NCBI RefSeq assembly: GCF_022376445.1
Contig: NW_025955183.1
Span: forward strand, 1 to 62,882
DNA length: 62,882 bases
Direction of reading: 5' to 3'
DNA from: Fomitopsis serialis
Taxonomy: Eukaryota; Basidiomycota; Agaricomycetes; Polyporales; Fomitopsidaceae
A program made the position numbers and the translations under genes. Below the pieces are notes generated by a model. That model had not been told where the DNA came from. It saw nothing but the letters and a program-made list of their open reading frames with translations, and did not search any database. Below are positions 52,627 through 62,882 of the stretch, piece by piece. Positions within the stretch are counted from its first letter, which is position 1; each line of letters starts with the position of its first letter.

Positions 52627-54407
52627 TAGTGCAGAGCACGGGTACACCCGCGGGTGTCCCGAGGTGTACCCGTACCCTTACCCGCCCGGGTACAGACCCG
52701 CGACGGCGGGTACGGGTTCTGCACGGGTGTGGGCGGGTCCGCGGGTCCACGGGCAGGTCCACGGGTCGCCAGTGCATGTTCAGCCGTGCGGGAATAAGCC
52801 GCGTGCACTGCGCGAGCATGCACGCGAATGCTCTTCGGGGTGGTCCTGGTAGACCGTGCCCGCGAGCGAGTGCTCGCGGAGCCACACGAGCTCCTCCGTC
52901 GTCTTTCGATCTCGGTCGAGCAGTGCACCAATCCAGTTCCCTGAGTTGATCACGACCAGCGCGTGCGGTGTCACGCTCTCCCCGTTCGCCTCGCCCTGCT
53001 TGAGCGCTGAATGGATCTCGTTGAACGGCGGTGACCAGCCGTCCGACTCGGAGAGGTGGTACGGGAGCGCGATGCCGTTGCACTGCGCGAGCATCGGCGT
53101 GTAGAGCGCGCACTGCAGGATCGGGATCGGGATGCTGGTCTTGTGCGGTGTGATGAATGTGTCGGGTGATGCCGGACGCACTGGCAACGAGGAAGAGGTC
53201 TTCTGGGTTGCTAGCATACTCGTTGCACCGCGCCTGGTATTGGCCCCTTCCTTTCTCCATTCCGAGCCTCTGCCCACGAAGCCAACTTCATAGACATCAT
53301 TTCTAGCAGCACCTACTGCGCCTAGAGACGGCAGGCGAGCGAGGCGAGTGAGAAAGACACGAGACAGCAGGTGAGGGAGACAGTCGGCGAGCAGGACAGC
53401 GGACAGCGGGTGTACGCGATGACAAGCGAGCGAGATGGTGAGCGAGAGGGACGGCGGGCAGCACAGCGAGATGACGGGCGAATGAGATGGCGGATAAGTG
53501 AGATATCAGGCAATCAGGACGAAAGGGTGGAGGAGATTGTGAGCGACTTAGCAGATGACCGAGCGAAATACGAGGGAGAGCGCGCGGGCGGACGAGTAAG
53601 CAAGGAGGGCGAGGAGGGGTGACCAAGTGGGCGAGCAAGTCAGTGGGCAAGCAGGAGAGGCGTAGTGAGCAGGTCGGCCGGTGGTCGAGCTAACAAGAGC
53701 GCAGGCGTGGGCATGCCAGAACAACACGTGAACGGACATATGGCAAGGGGCAGGCGCGAGAGGGTAGACGGGCGGGCACGAGAGGGTAGACGGACGGGCG
53801 CGAGAGGGTAAACGGGCAGGCGTGAGAGGGCAAGCGGGTGGGCAAAGGGCGGGCAAAAGGGCGGGCGGGCAAGCCGAATGTGCGGACGGACGCGCGGGCG
53901 TGCGAGTGGGGTGCGCAAACTGGTGGGCAAGTAAACGCACCACGAGCTGATTGCTCGTCGAGGTGACTAGCAACAACAAATGTCAGTAGGTGCACAAAGA
54001 ACACACACCTTCTTCGCATTTTGTCCGTCTGCCTTCCTTTCGTCCAACACTCCTGCCCATCGTCCCGTTGTCTCTTCCTTTGTCCGTGCTCGTTGTGCTC
54101 CGTGTCGTGCTTGGGCGCGTCGTCTTTGGGCTGTGGGCAGCACGAGTCTGAGAGCCTGCATTGAGCTGACAGCGTGACAGCGACTCACCTTGCCCGCCCT
54201 TCGCTGGTGTGCCCGCCGTCCGTTCGTCGGCTGCAAAGTCACGCATTTGGGCTGGTTGTGTTTGATGGTTGCCCGAACGCAGCCGCTGCCCGTCCCAGTG
54301 GCGGGTACGGTCCGGGTCACGGGTCACAAAAACGTGACCCGGACCCGTACCCGGATGTACCCGTACCCGGTACCCGCGCGGGTTCCCACGACCCGTGCTC
54401 TGCCCTA
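52627..54407. mobile_element. Non-autonomous hAT-like element 2 carrying an aminotransferase fragment
   Basis: This 1,781-bp element has TIRs TAGTGCAGAGCACGGGT (left) and TAGGGCAGAGCACGGGT (right, inward), an 8-bp TSD, and the same subterminal ACCCGTACCC/GGGTACACC arrays as element 1. The interior holds an alanine-aminotransferase fragment (minus, about 52840-53230), purine-rich GGGCGCGAGAGGGTA minisatellite DNA (53740-53880), and near the right end an AATGTCAGTAGG...CTGCAAAGTCACGC part resembling element 1. No transposase was found. Confidence 0.88.
52840..53230 (-). pseudogene. Captured alanine aminotransferase gene fragment
   Basis: Minus-strand translation gives CNEYASNPEDLFLVASASGI, a frame change, then TSIPIPILQCALYTPMLAQ, IALPYHLSESDGWSPPFNEI, SALKQGEANG, ALVVINSGNWIGALLDR and GTVYQD. 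These follow the order of the alanine-aminotransferase core: the region before the IPIPQYPLY motif, the YYL-E--GW segment, and VVINPGNPTG with two replacements. Altered key residues, the frame change and missing ends mean it cannot be an active enzyme. The normal protein is about 480 residues and transfers an amino group from alanine to 2-oxoglutarate using pyridoxal phosphate. The position entirely inside the hAT-like element points to gene-fragment capture. Confidence 0.85.
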
Positions 54408-54415
54408 TGTATCGA
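54408..54415 (+). repeat. Right 8-bp hAT TSD (TGTATCGA)
   Basis: Exact copy of 52619-52626; Hsp70-like coding sequence resumes here. Confidence 0.88.
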
Positions 54416-56250
54416 CAAGTCTGTCGTTCAGATCTTCGCCGATTACTTGGCCTACATCTACAAGTGCGCCAAGGATTACATGTCTGACAGCCATGCACTT
54501 GGTAGGCAAGTATTGGAGACAGGCACGCCCGTCGAATTCGTGCTGAGTCACCCGAACGGATGGGGTGGTAAGCAGCAGAGCAAAATGAGACATGCCGCAA
54601 TCTTGGCCGGCTTGGTTCCTGACATGGAAGCCGGGAACGCTAGGATAAGTTTCGTGAGTGAAGGAGAAGCAAGTCTTCACTTCTGCATTGTCAATGGACT
54701 CGTTGGGGACTCGCTGAAGGTCTGCACGTTCGCATCCAGTGCCGTTTATATCGCTTATGATCACACAGGAGGACGAACAAATCATGGTCGTGGACGCTGG
54801 TGGCGGCACAGTTGACCTGAGTACCTACAAAGTTGTCAAGGCAGTCCCTCTCAATGTCGTGGAGAGTTTGGCTGCAGATTGTGTGTAGTCCCATTCACCA
54901 GCTTGTCAGATTGCTAGACTGACATCGCTGTGTGCAAGGCCTTTTGCAAGGCTCGACACGCGTAAATAACCGAGCACGCACCTTCCTCGAAGGTGAGTTG
55001 ATCGAACTGTCTCGATGCCCAGCTTACCACGATCAGAAATCAGATAAATTGAAGGACTCGCGCTTCGCCAATGACGACTTCGTGAACTCTATGTTAGAGA
55101 GTTTCGAGTCCAGCGCAAAGCCTACCTTCAGAGACACGACGAAGACATCGTATGTCAAGTTTGGCGGACCTCGTGACAACGATGACAAGTGTGGCATCAA
55201 GCGAGGTGTACTAGCATTGTCTGGGTGCGTGTTGGCTCGGAGTCACTTGCCTTCGTTTCTTTGCGTCATAGAGTCTCCCAGGGCCGAGATGTTACAATTC
55301 TTTCGGCCGTCCATCGACGCCATCCAACGAGCGATCCAGCGGCAATTAGACCTCTCTGATCGCCATATCTCTGTCAGTTCCATCCTTAGATCGCGCGATA
55401 CATTTTGACGACCAGTGACGACTTCATGTAGGTGATCTTACTCGTCGGGGGCTTTGCAGGGAGCCCTTTTCTGCGTGCACAACTCCAGGCCTTCGCACGT
55501 CAACATGATTTAGTGCTATTCTTTCCAGAGCATCAGACGTAGGTTCTTTTTGCTGATTGTTTCTTGTATGCGCACTCAGTATGCGCGGTCAGTGCCAAGG
55601 CTGTCGCCGAAGGAGCTCTCTGGTTCCACCTGGAGAACTTTGTTTCGGCTCGGGTTGCCAAGCACATATACGGGACAGACAATAGCACTAGATTCAAATC
55701 GTCACTCCCTGAACATATTGAGCGACGACACAAATCATACGTACAATCGGATGGAGAGGTAGTCATTCCGGATGCCTTCACTAAGGTCATTTCTAGGGTA
55801 TTATTTTCGTCTACGATCAGATGTCCCAATTGCTCACTCGTTTCTTCGATCATATCAGGGTACGTTGGTTACGGAAGAGCAGGAGTTTCGGGCTTCTTTC
55901 ATCCAGGTATCATACTCGCCCCGTACCCGTGTCACTGCTAGCATCATAGCATATCAAGGAATGTCAGAAGATCCGCGATGGGTTGATGAAGAGACTGGTG
56001 AGTCGCCATTGCTTGACCGTCTTGCGCCGCTTACCGACCCCCGCATGACCATTAGATATGTTCTCTACTATGTGTTGCATCCACGCGGACATCCCTCTGA
56101 ACTGCTGGAAGTCTAAAAAAGGATTACTAGGCGATTACTTCTCAGCAAGTTTCAAGGTCATATTGTTGTTCGGATTGACTGAACTGAAGGCCCTGTTGTG
56201 CTGGACCGACAATGTGCGTTGCATTCGACTCAGCTGCTTCTAACCAGACC

Positions 56251-57046
56251 TTGACGCCGTCTCACAGGGGCAAGAGTGCAGGTGGGCTCGGCATCAGTTT
56301 CTGCTCATCACCGTCGCTAAGCAGTCACACTCTAGGAGCCAAGCAGTCATTGTCTACGACGACGAGTCCTCATAGACCATGGATTGAATGGCTCAGAACT
56401 CACGCATGTCGATACTAAGCAATGTAATTTGTCGTTGCAGATGAACGTTGACGCGACCGAAAAGAACACAAAAGCCACACAAAAACCCAACCGTGAGGTC
56501 GAGCAGTGGTATGCGAGGCCTCTGCGTCTATGAGATGTACGGGGGACTGTACAGTGGTCTAGGTAAGAAGGAGGAGGACGGACAAGACTCCGAACGACGT
56601 GGGAGAGCTTCGAAGATGTCGAAGACTGTTCGAAGACGAGGGCTAAGCCTCGAAGGTAGGAGGGAGGGTTCGACAGACGTGTCGAACGAACGGTGACAAG
56701 GGAGGCGAGCGACGGCAGGAGAAGAAGTGTAGAGCCTCTCGGGGCAACTACGAGCTGGCGAACGTACTGGCGAACTGACTGACTGGCTTCGAACGTACTG
56801 ACTGACTGGCGAACTTGCTGACTTTCGAACGTACTGACTGGCTGTCGAGCCTCGCCGGTGCGAGGTGAGATTGAGAGGGTAAGGGGGTCTCTGAGATTCG
56901 AAGGGAACAAGTCCCAGAGTATATACAGGAAAATACGGTCCGAAGACCAAGAGAGCCAAGAGAAATCCAAGAAATGATGAATGAGAGTGATAAGGAAAAT
57001 AGCCAATCGGAGACTGTCACAACGCTCGACCCGGACCTACTAACAC
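56251..57046. other. Region with LTR-like features, unassigned
   Basis: No gene is supported. From 56537 a stretch opens TGTACGGGGGACTGTACAG and, after CGAAC/TCGAAG-rich repeats (GAACGTACTGACTGACTGGC units at 56760-56850) and a TATA-like GTATATACAGG near 56917, ends near CCTACTAACA at 57043. TG...CA borders, a TATA-like box and its position next to retroelement-like genes suggest an LTR. No second copy, TSD or clear primer-binding site is visible in the window. Confidence 0.3.
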
Positions 57047-57861
57047 ATGAGAGAATCCAACTCGGCCTTCCGCAAGTTCCGAATAACGGGCGACCGTCCC
57101 CGAACGGTGAAGGTCATAACCGGAGCCGGTGACAGTCCTCGAAGATATGAGACAGCCGCAGGAGTTTGCCTGGCTTACACGAACATGCCGCACCTCGACC
57201 CAACTTCCGAAGCGTATGCTGCCCGCTACTACCGCCTCCTAGAGGTCCTCAAGACCGAGGGACTTGTCGAGCCGCGATACGATGCCAACAGTCCCGGAGA
57301 GTGGCTGGCTTGGGCTCACGGAGTCCGTTGGATGATCGTACGTGCCTCCGAACTTAGACTATCGTTCGAACCATCGAACCGACCTTCGAACAGCGATTCT
57401 TGTTCGAGTCCCGTAGCCGGGCCATCCTGCTGGCGAACGATACGCTTCCCGCTCCTAGGTCGTTCCCCGAGATCGACGAGTTGATGCGTTACCTCGACGA
57501 GGTCTTTCACCGCGATGGCAACCAGGGAGACATCCTAGGTTCGCCCTACCCTACGATCGCGTGGTCCGAGACCTTGGTACTGCTCGAACAAGTCAACCAG
57601 GCCGAGCGTCGTCCCCTCGCGAACCCGCAGTATCAGCGCGAGTCGTTGATCCTGTCCGACTTTCGCCAGCTGCCCGATAACCTCGAGGCCATGGGTCGAG
57701 CATTCACAACATCGCAGTCGACCAGCGCCGCACGCACGGCACCCTCGTTGGGTTGCTCGAAAGCCTACTCGAGCGCGTCAACACTGACCGTGGCGCCGAC
57801 ACCGGTCCGTCTGTTCGTAGGGGTAGGGTGGTGGTCATGGGTGTGGAGGTCGAGGACATAG
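57047..57861 (+). CDS. Hypothetical protein, possibly retroelement-associated
   Basis: Two frames are joined by a good 56-bp intron at 57338-57393 (GTACGT...CAG). The first exon reads FRKFRITGDRP, CLAYTNMPHLDPTSEAYAARYY and EVLKTEGLVEPRYD. The second reads RFLFESRSRAILLANDT, FPEIDELMRYLDEVF and YPTIAWSETLVLLEQVNQAERR. After about 57720 the sequence becomes Ser/Thr-rich and may have lost frame. No known domain was recognised. TTCGAA-type sequence is frequent here, as in the gypsy pol region, so the gene may belong to the same element. Confidence 0.45.
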
Positions 57862-58494
57862 ATACGAGAGTTGCCGAGGTCGTCACTAGCTAGGTTGACG
57901 TAGCCATGTACTTGCTCCGGAGTCCTACCAATGTAGCGACGCTTCTACACCGCTTGTCTCTGCCACTAAGGGTTCCGAACATGGACGCTTGAGCTTCGAA
58001 CATCGGGCGGTTCCCTCGAACGGACGGACAGTGCGTCGACCGTTCTGACTTAGTGTACCGTTGTATCGACCGTAAATGGCGTTTTCGGTGGGTAGGTGAG
58101 CTAAGGGCTCATCATCTCCCCCTTACTGAGATCCAGACCGTCCTCGGTCGGCTCGAACACGCCGGCGCTTGATTTGCGTCCGCGATCATCGAGATGCTTC
58201 CGCGCCAGGCCGTCCGAGGTCTTGTCCAATGGCGAGCACTCGAGAAGCGATTAGCGAACGGCAGGACGTGCCTCGATCACGTTGATCCGAAGAATTAATC
58301 CCATTGGACGGGAGGTGAGCGCTTCTTTCCCGTTTTGGACTGGTTCTGATGGGGATGATCCCCGTTGTTTCAGCGCCTCGAATGCGGTAGGTGGACCCAC
58401 AAAGCTCGAGCACACATATAGCGGGGGGGATCCCAGCCGAACTTCGCTTAATCCCCCGCTTCGCTCGTCCATCTTCGTCCCGCTTGCTCGCCCC

Positions 58495-60130
58495 ATGTCC
58501 GCCTCATCTGCTCCCGCGCCCGCTCCCGCCTTCGCCAAGTCCCCCGAACCTGCCGGCGCCTCTGCGTCGGACGAACCTTGCACCGTGGATCCGAAGACCG
58601 GATTCCCCGTTCCCCACGACCCCAAGAGCCCCATGTTCCGCTCGCCAACTGGGTCGTGGCGAACCTCGTGCCCGAGAAGCCGGACGCGATTGAGAGTGGC
58701 TCGAGGGTGCGTACGCAGCCACGGTGAGTACAGCTACTCCGCCTTTCGTAGTTAATGCCGACGCGTTCGTAGAACCGGTTCACTCGCGTGTCGAAGGGAG
58801 CGGCTCTCTCGCACCGAAACGCGACCGCTCTGGGTCGCCTTCTCGTCCTCGCCACGCACGTGAATCCCGACGCGGCTCGCCAGTGCGCGGGGCACATGGA
58901 GTGGCCCTCCTCGACGCCGCGATTGTGCATGCCCGAAAGGAGGTCGAAGAACGCCAGCAGTGGGAGGCCGAACAAGCTCGGCTGCGCGTCGAGGCCGAGG
59001 CACGACAACGTCGGGAGGCCGCCGAGGCCCTGAAGGTTCGAGAGGCCCGAGAGGCCGAAGAAAACGCACGACGCGAGGCCGCCGAGGCCGAAGAGCTCGA
59101 ACGCCGCGAGGCTGCCGAGATCGAGGAGGCCGCCGAGGCTCACAAGCGCGAGGCGGCTCGTCAACTTCGCGAGGAAAGGCTTGCCGCGACGTGGCCGGTC
59201 GGTGCTCGGGGCAAGGGTAAGTCCCGCGCTCAGTCCCCCACCGCCTCTGACGCCTCGACCGTTCGTGCGGAATCGCCGGAGGTCGAGATCGTCTCCGAGC
59301 CCAAGGGCTCGAAGAAAAGCAAGAAGCGTAAGGCCCCGGCTGACGGCTCTGCGCCCGACGTCACGGACCCCGCCGTCCGCAAGCTCGTCGCTCGCGCGAC
59401 TACAGTCCGCGACAGGACGATGGCGGTGAGTACTTCCCCGATATCTTCGTCGTATCCCTACTAACTGTTCGTGCTTAGTGTGACCGCTGCGCCGCGGGCT
59501 ACGCGACCCCGAAGGACTGCGTTTTGAGGCGACGCAGTCGCTTGCAACCAGTGCCTGCATGATCAGCAGGGCTGTTATGGGGCGCCGCCACTTGGCTGGC
59601 ACTCGCAAGGCTCGACGTGCCGGTAAGTCCACTTCCTATCTCGAAGACCGGTGTTCGTTCGTAGCTGACATCTCCATTTCGTAGGCAAGGGCGTCGACGC
59701 CGAGGAGCCTGCAGCCCCCGCGCCTCCGCTCCGGTCACGGTCCCTGGCTGCCGACGTTCGTGCCGTCGCGCATGCCCTCCATCCTCGTGCCGCCGCGGCC
59801 TTGCACGCGCGCAGACGCAGACCCCGCCGATCACATCTCGGCGATCCTCAGGCGCAGTGCGCCCCGGTCCGTTCGCTCGCCGAGGCCCGTGCAGCCTTGA
59901 CGCGACCTCCGAACGCGTCGGCAACGTCGAGGCGTCGCTGAACCTAATGGGTCTCGAGCTGCCGTGCTCGAGGGTCTTCAAGAGTACTACAGCCGTCGCG
60001 TCGACGAGCTGTACGTCGAATCCACCGAGGCGCGCGTGGCGCATTCGATCCGCCCGCAGCTGGTCCGTCGGCGGGGCCTTCGAAGGGAAAAGGGTCGAAG
60101 TAGTAGTCGTTCGTAGTGTCCTCCGGTCGT
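58495..60130 (+). pseudogene. Coiled-coil, Cys-rich gag-like gene with frame breaks
   Basis: The start at 58495 reads MSASSAPAPAPAFAKSPEP, then VDPKTGFPVPHDPKSPMF; a frame change leads to WVVANLVPEKPDAIESGS. After an intron the frame from about 58741 encodes a highly charged coiled coil (HARKEVEERQQWEAEQARL ... NARREAAEAEELERREAAE), a Lys-rich KKSKKRKAP block, and after an intron at about 59428-59479 a Cys-rich domain, CDRCAAGYATPKDC ... ACNQCLHDQQGCYGAPP, with another frame change between the halves. A third part reads EYYSRRVDELYVESTEA. The order helix, basic region, Cys-rich domain could fit a retroelement gag or a DNA-binding protein. At least two frame changes mean either decay or sequence errors. 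Confidence 0.5.
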
Positions 60131-60254
60131 GTTCGTAGGTCCGTACATGCGTTCGGGGCCGTAGTATGTGTATCCGTCTCGCAAAGTGTAACGTCTCTCC
60201 TCTTTGGCTCGTATAATGAATGTCGTGTCCTCCGTGTGCGTGGTGTGCGACGTA

Positions 60255-62881
60255 TCAAAGTGTCCGTGCAGAAATGACTAAGTGGGAACAATTAAGTTTA
60301 AATGATAGAGATGGATTGGGTATCCTAGGCAGTTCTTCGATTTGCTCATTCCTCGTCTTCGAAGCTGAAGACTCGTCGTCTAGCTCGTCGGGTATGTCGG
60401 ACGCCTCTGGCTCGTCGTCCCCTAGAGTGTCTGACTCCTCCATTTCACGCAAACGTTCGAAGGGTACGTCCAGGTGTTCGAGCGAAATCGTGATCGACCT
60501 TCGAGCAAGGTAGGGAATGACTCGAAACGCGGCAATAGGTCTATCGAGGACTGTGCCATCTAGTTCAGCAACGATGTAGGCACCTCCTCGGTTTCGAGAT
60601 ACGACGACCATAGGTCCTTGGTACCGGGACGCATCTTACGGTTCAAGGCCTTTCTCGATCGCTGTGTTTCGCACGAGGACTAAGTCCCCACGTTGGAAGT
60701 CGAAGTCTCGATCGTGTACTGGTGCTCTCGTTCGAAGCGTCGGGCAGCCTCACGTCTCGCTTCGTAGACCTTCGATAGATCTTCGAAAGGTCCTCCGACC
60801 GTTTCTGAAGTGCTATGGCTCGTCGGGCAATCAAGTCGGTAGTGTCGAGTGCTGTCTCAGGCGGTGGGACAAGGTACGTTGCTTCGATGACGTCGAGAGG
60901 CAGTATCGGGTGCGTGCCTGTCGCTGCAAAGTATGGCGAACATCCCATTCTTCGACGAGTTGTTACGCGTTCGGACCATAGTACTGAATGGAAGACCTGT
61001 GACCAGCGCGACTGATCCCGTCTGCAGCCTTAAACAACGCTTGTCTCATGTCGAAGTGCGAACGTTCGACAATACCGTTCGCTCGCGAGTTGTAGCCACT
61101 GATCCTGATATGGTTGATGTGATACTTCTTCGAGAGGTACTCGAGCGCCTTGACCCAGGGTCGCCGTTGTCGGAGACTAGTTCGACAAGCGTACCCCAGC
61201 GACAGACAATGTCTTGATATAGCCATTCGCCAAGGGTCTGAGCCGTCTCTCTTCGAAGCATTCGGGCTTCGGGATACGTGATCGAAGAACAGCGCGCTTG
61301 CGCTATGAGCTTATAGCCTCCCGAAACAGGCATGAACATCGTGTCGCAGAACGCCTTCATGAATAGTCCGGCTGGCATCGCGACCGTCGGTGGGATGAGG
61401 ATCTGTCGTAACTGACGCTTCTGACATAGGTCGCACGTTCGAACATACCAGCCTACGTCGGACTTGTGATCGGGCCACCAGAAGCGTTCGGAGACTGCTA
61501 CGATCGTTGCGTGGATTCCGCGGTGTCCGATCCTATCGTGGCTCTCGCGTAATGTTCGAAGCCTTCGCTCGGGTGGTAGGACAACCTTATGCGCGCCTGA
61601 CCATTTCGTCTCCAGAGTCGATCCCCGGTGACGAAGAACTGCGTCGCGTACTTGTAGAACGCCTCGAACGCTCGTTGCGAAAGTCCGTCTGGCTTCGACA
61701 GAGTCATCAGGAAATGCTTGACTTGCTCGACACGTGCGTCTAGCTTTCGAGCTTTGTCCGAGCGTGGTACTATCGCGTAGTCGTCGTCATCCTCCCCCTT
61801 ACTGAAATCTTGACCGTCCTCGGTCAACACGAGCACCGCAACGTTCGAAGGGCGGGAGAGGGTGGGATAAGGCTGTATCATGTGCACGAACGAGTACATG
61901 TTGTCGATCCAGTCTTCGAACGCGTCGTCTTCGTCTACTGGGTGTCGCCTGGTTGCGTCGTTCTTCGGGACAGTCCATCCGGCCCGTGCGAGGTCCCGGG
62001 CACGTGCACGAGAGTGAAGTGAAACGTGAGAATTGAGACAATCCAGCGATTAATGCTCGCGCTCGGTGCGATATCGGATTAGCAGCATCCCTTGATGTAC
62101 GAGCGTCGACTTCCACGATCAGGTTTCGAATCCCGATGACATACATTCGAAGCGCTCGAAGAGCGCGGAACAGTCCATAGATTTCAAGCTTTGGTTGCGA
62201 GAATCGACGTTCGCGGTCGTTGAGGTGATTGACCCAAATCGGCTGTAGTACCTGCGCTTGGCGTCCTCCTCGTCGCACTGGCATAGGAGGAATCCGACGC
62301 AATGAAGGACGTGTCGACGGCCAGAATAACGGTGCCGTCGAGTCGTAATTGATCGAACGAAGTGCTGGGCTTTCGAGCAAGGCCTGCTTCAAGTCGTCCT
62401 GAGCCTGCTGTTGTGCGGGGCCCCATTCGAAGGGCATATCCTTCCTTGTTAGACGACGAGCGCGTCGGCCCGGTGCGCGAAGTTCTTGATAAATATCCTG
62501 CACACTCCGATCGTGCCGAGAAACGCTCGAACATCGGACAAGGTCTGACAGGCGCCCCAGTTTCGGATGGTCGCAACTCGAGATTCGTCAGGCAGGCGTC
62601 CCTGAGGCGTGCAGCGGTGGCCAATGACCATGATTCTCGAGCTATCAGCACACTCTTACTCCCGAAAACGTTCCACCAGCGTAGCGCATTCGAGTGACGA
62701 TCCGATTAAGGTTCTGGAAATGTTCCCAGACGAACCTTCGAATACCAGGATTCTGCGGGATGACTTCGCCACCATAGTCGCTAGCCGGACCTTTGAGCGG
62801 AACGTTGTCGATGTAGGGTACAGTGTGTTCGGGAGTTTCGGGCTGAAGGATATAGGTTACGTCGTCGTGGAAGATGGGCAC
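60255..62881 (-). mobile_element. Ty3/gypsy pol, C-terminal half, cut by the window edge
   Basis: From the right edge leftward the minus strand encodes the end of reverse transcriptase (VPYIDNVPLKGP, FVWEHFQNLNRIVTRMRYAG, VIGHRCTPQGRLP and the RT-connection LSDVRAFLGTIGVCRIF). RNase H follows (VILAVDTSFIA, LNDRERRFSQPKLEIYGLF, LIVEVDA). The integrase zinc region (RTCDLCQKRQ near 61440) precedes its core D, D and E in FCDTMFMPVSGGYK, ELVSDNGDP and GIVERSHFDMRQ. A C-terminal tail runs to about 60255 (YIVAELDGTVLDRPIAAFRV). RT-RH-IN order defines gypsy. Several frame changes (near 62480, 62300, 61800 and 61130) show it is decayed or carries sequence errors. Protease, gag and the 5' LTR lie outside the window; no 3' LTR was identified to the left. 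Confidence 0.85.
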
Positions 62882-62882
62882 T

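Larger units (their letters stand above)
52151..56250 (+). pseudogene. Hsp70-like ATPase, copy 2, disrupted by a hAT-like element
   Basis: It opens MPHGDVYLGTTRKLVLAIDVGTT, then YPGQEGENKARDTKIPSVL and FKLRLCPEGMQ. It breaks at 52626 inside an exon, exactly where copy 1 reads LPKIWIDKSVVEIF, and resumes at 54408 with DKSVVQIFADYLAYIYK. Later segments are FVLSHPNGW, FVSEGEASLHFCIVNGL, IMVVDAGGGTVDLSTYK (phosphate 2), GLLQGSTRVNNRAR, KPTFRDTTKTSYVKFGG, VGGFAGSPFLRAQLQ and AVAEGALWFHLENFVSARVAKH. The gene ends with GDYFSASFKVILLFGLTELKA and a short last exon. Apart from the insertion the exons and introns look intact, and the insertion is in coding sequence, so this copy should be null. Confidence 0.8.

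Overview
The window is nuclear DNA of an Agaricomycete-like basidiomycete. The evidence is the many 45-60 bp introns with GT...CTAAC/CTAAT...AG signals, a KDZ-type transposase with a CxC2 cysteine cluster, a fungal TET/JBP dioxygenase, diverged Hsp70-like ATPases, and copia, Ty3/gypsy and hAT-like elements. No rRNA, tRNA or CRISPR array was seen. Several coding regions need one-base frame changes; some may be assembly indels rather than real decay. All exon limits are read by eye.

The core is a nested set of insertions rebuilt from target-site duplications (TSDs). A host coiled-coil gene on the minus strand (4560-5254 continued at 35796-36685) was split by a copia retrotransposon (5255-35795; LTRs 5255-5510 and 35541-35795; TSD ATCCT). 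The inner edge of the copia 3' LTR was then hit by a 25.6 kb KDZ transposon (5511-31137; 9-bp TSD with one change per copy). An intron of the KDZ transposase was in turn hit by a 3.66 kb fold-back element (19239-22900; perfect 9-bp TSD GAAGTGAGG) whose ends match those of the KDZ element, so it is probably a non-autonomous derivative.

The KDZ element carries six genes. They are a minus gene with five repeats of an IPM linear motif (7535-9565), a divergent plus gene for a Cys-rich basic protein (9825-13077), a minus gene with tandemly duplicated exons (13870-17170), the KDZ transposase (18194-25438), a small plus gene (26309-27176) and a TET/JBP 5-methylcytosine dioxygenase (27519-28715, minus). 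Both ends, the spacers and many introns are full of CCGGCCGG. An element that encodes its own 5mC oxidase and is crowded with CpG palindromes is the most striking system here.

To the right lies a duplicated divergent gene pair: a coiled-coil gene (minus) and an Hsp70-like ATPase (plus). Copy 1 is 36685/43498 and copy 2 is 51534/52151. Both pairs are riddled with transposons. Two related elements with 7-bp TSDs (36689-39856 and 47683-50994) hit the coiled-coil genes, and the second carries a calmodulin gene fragment. Two hAT-like elements with 8-bp TSDs (39962-42030 and 52627-54407) follow; the second breaks the Hsp70-like gene and carries an alanine-aminotransferase fragment. A PEP-carboxykinase fragment lies at 2268-2668 in similar GC-rich repeat DNA.

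The right end (56.5-62.9 kb) holds two plus-strand genes of uncertain status and the C-terminal half of a Ty3/gypsy pol on the minus strand, cut by the window edge.
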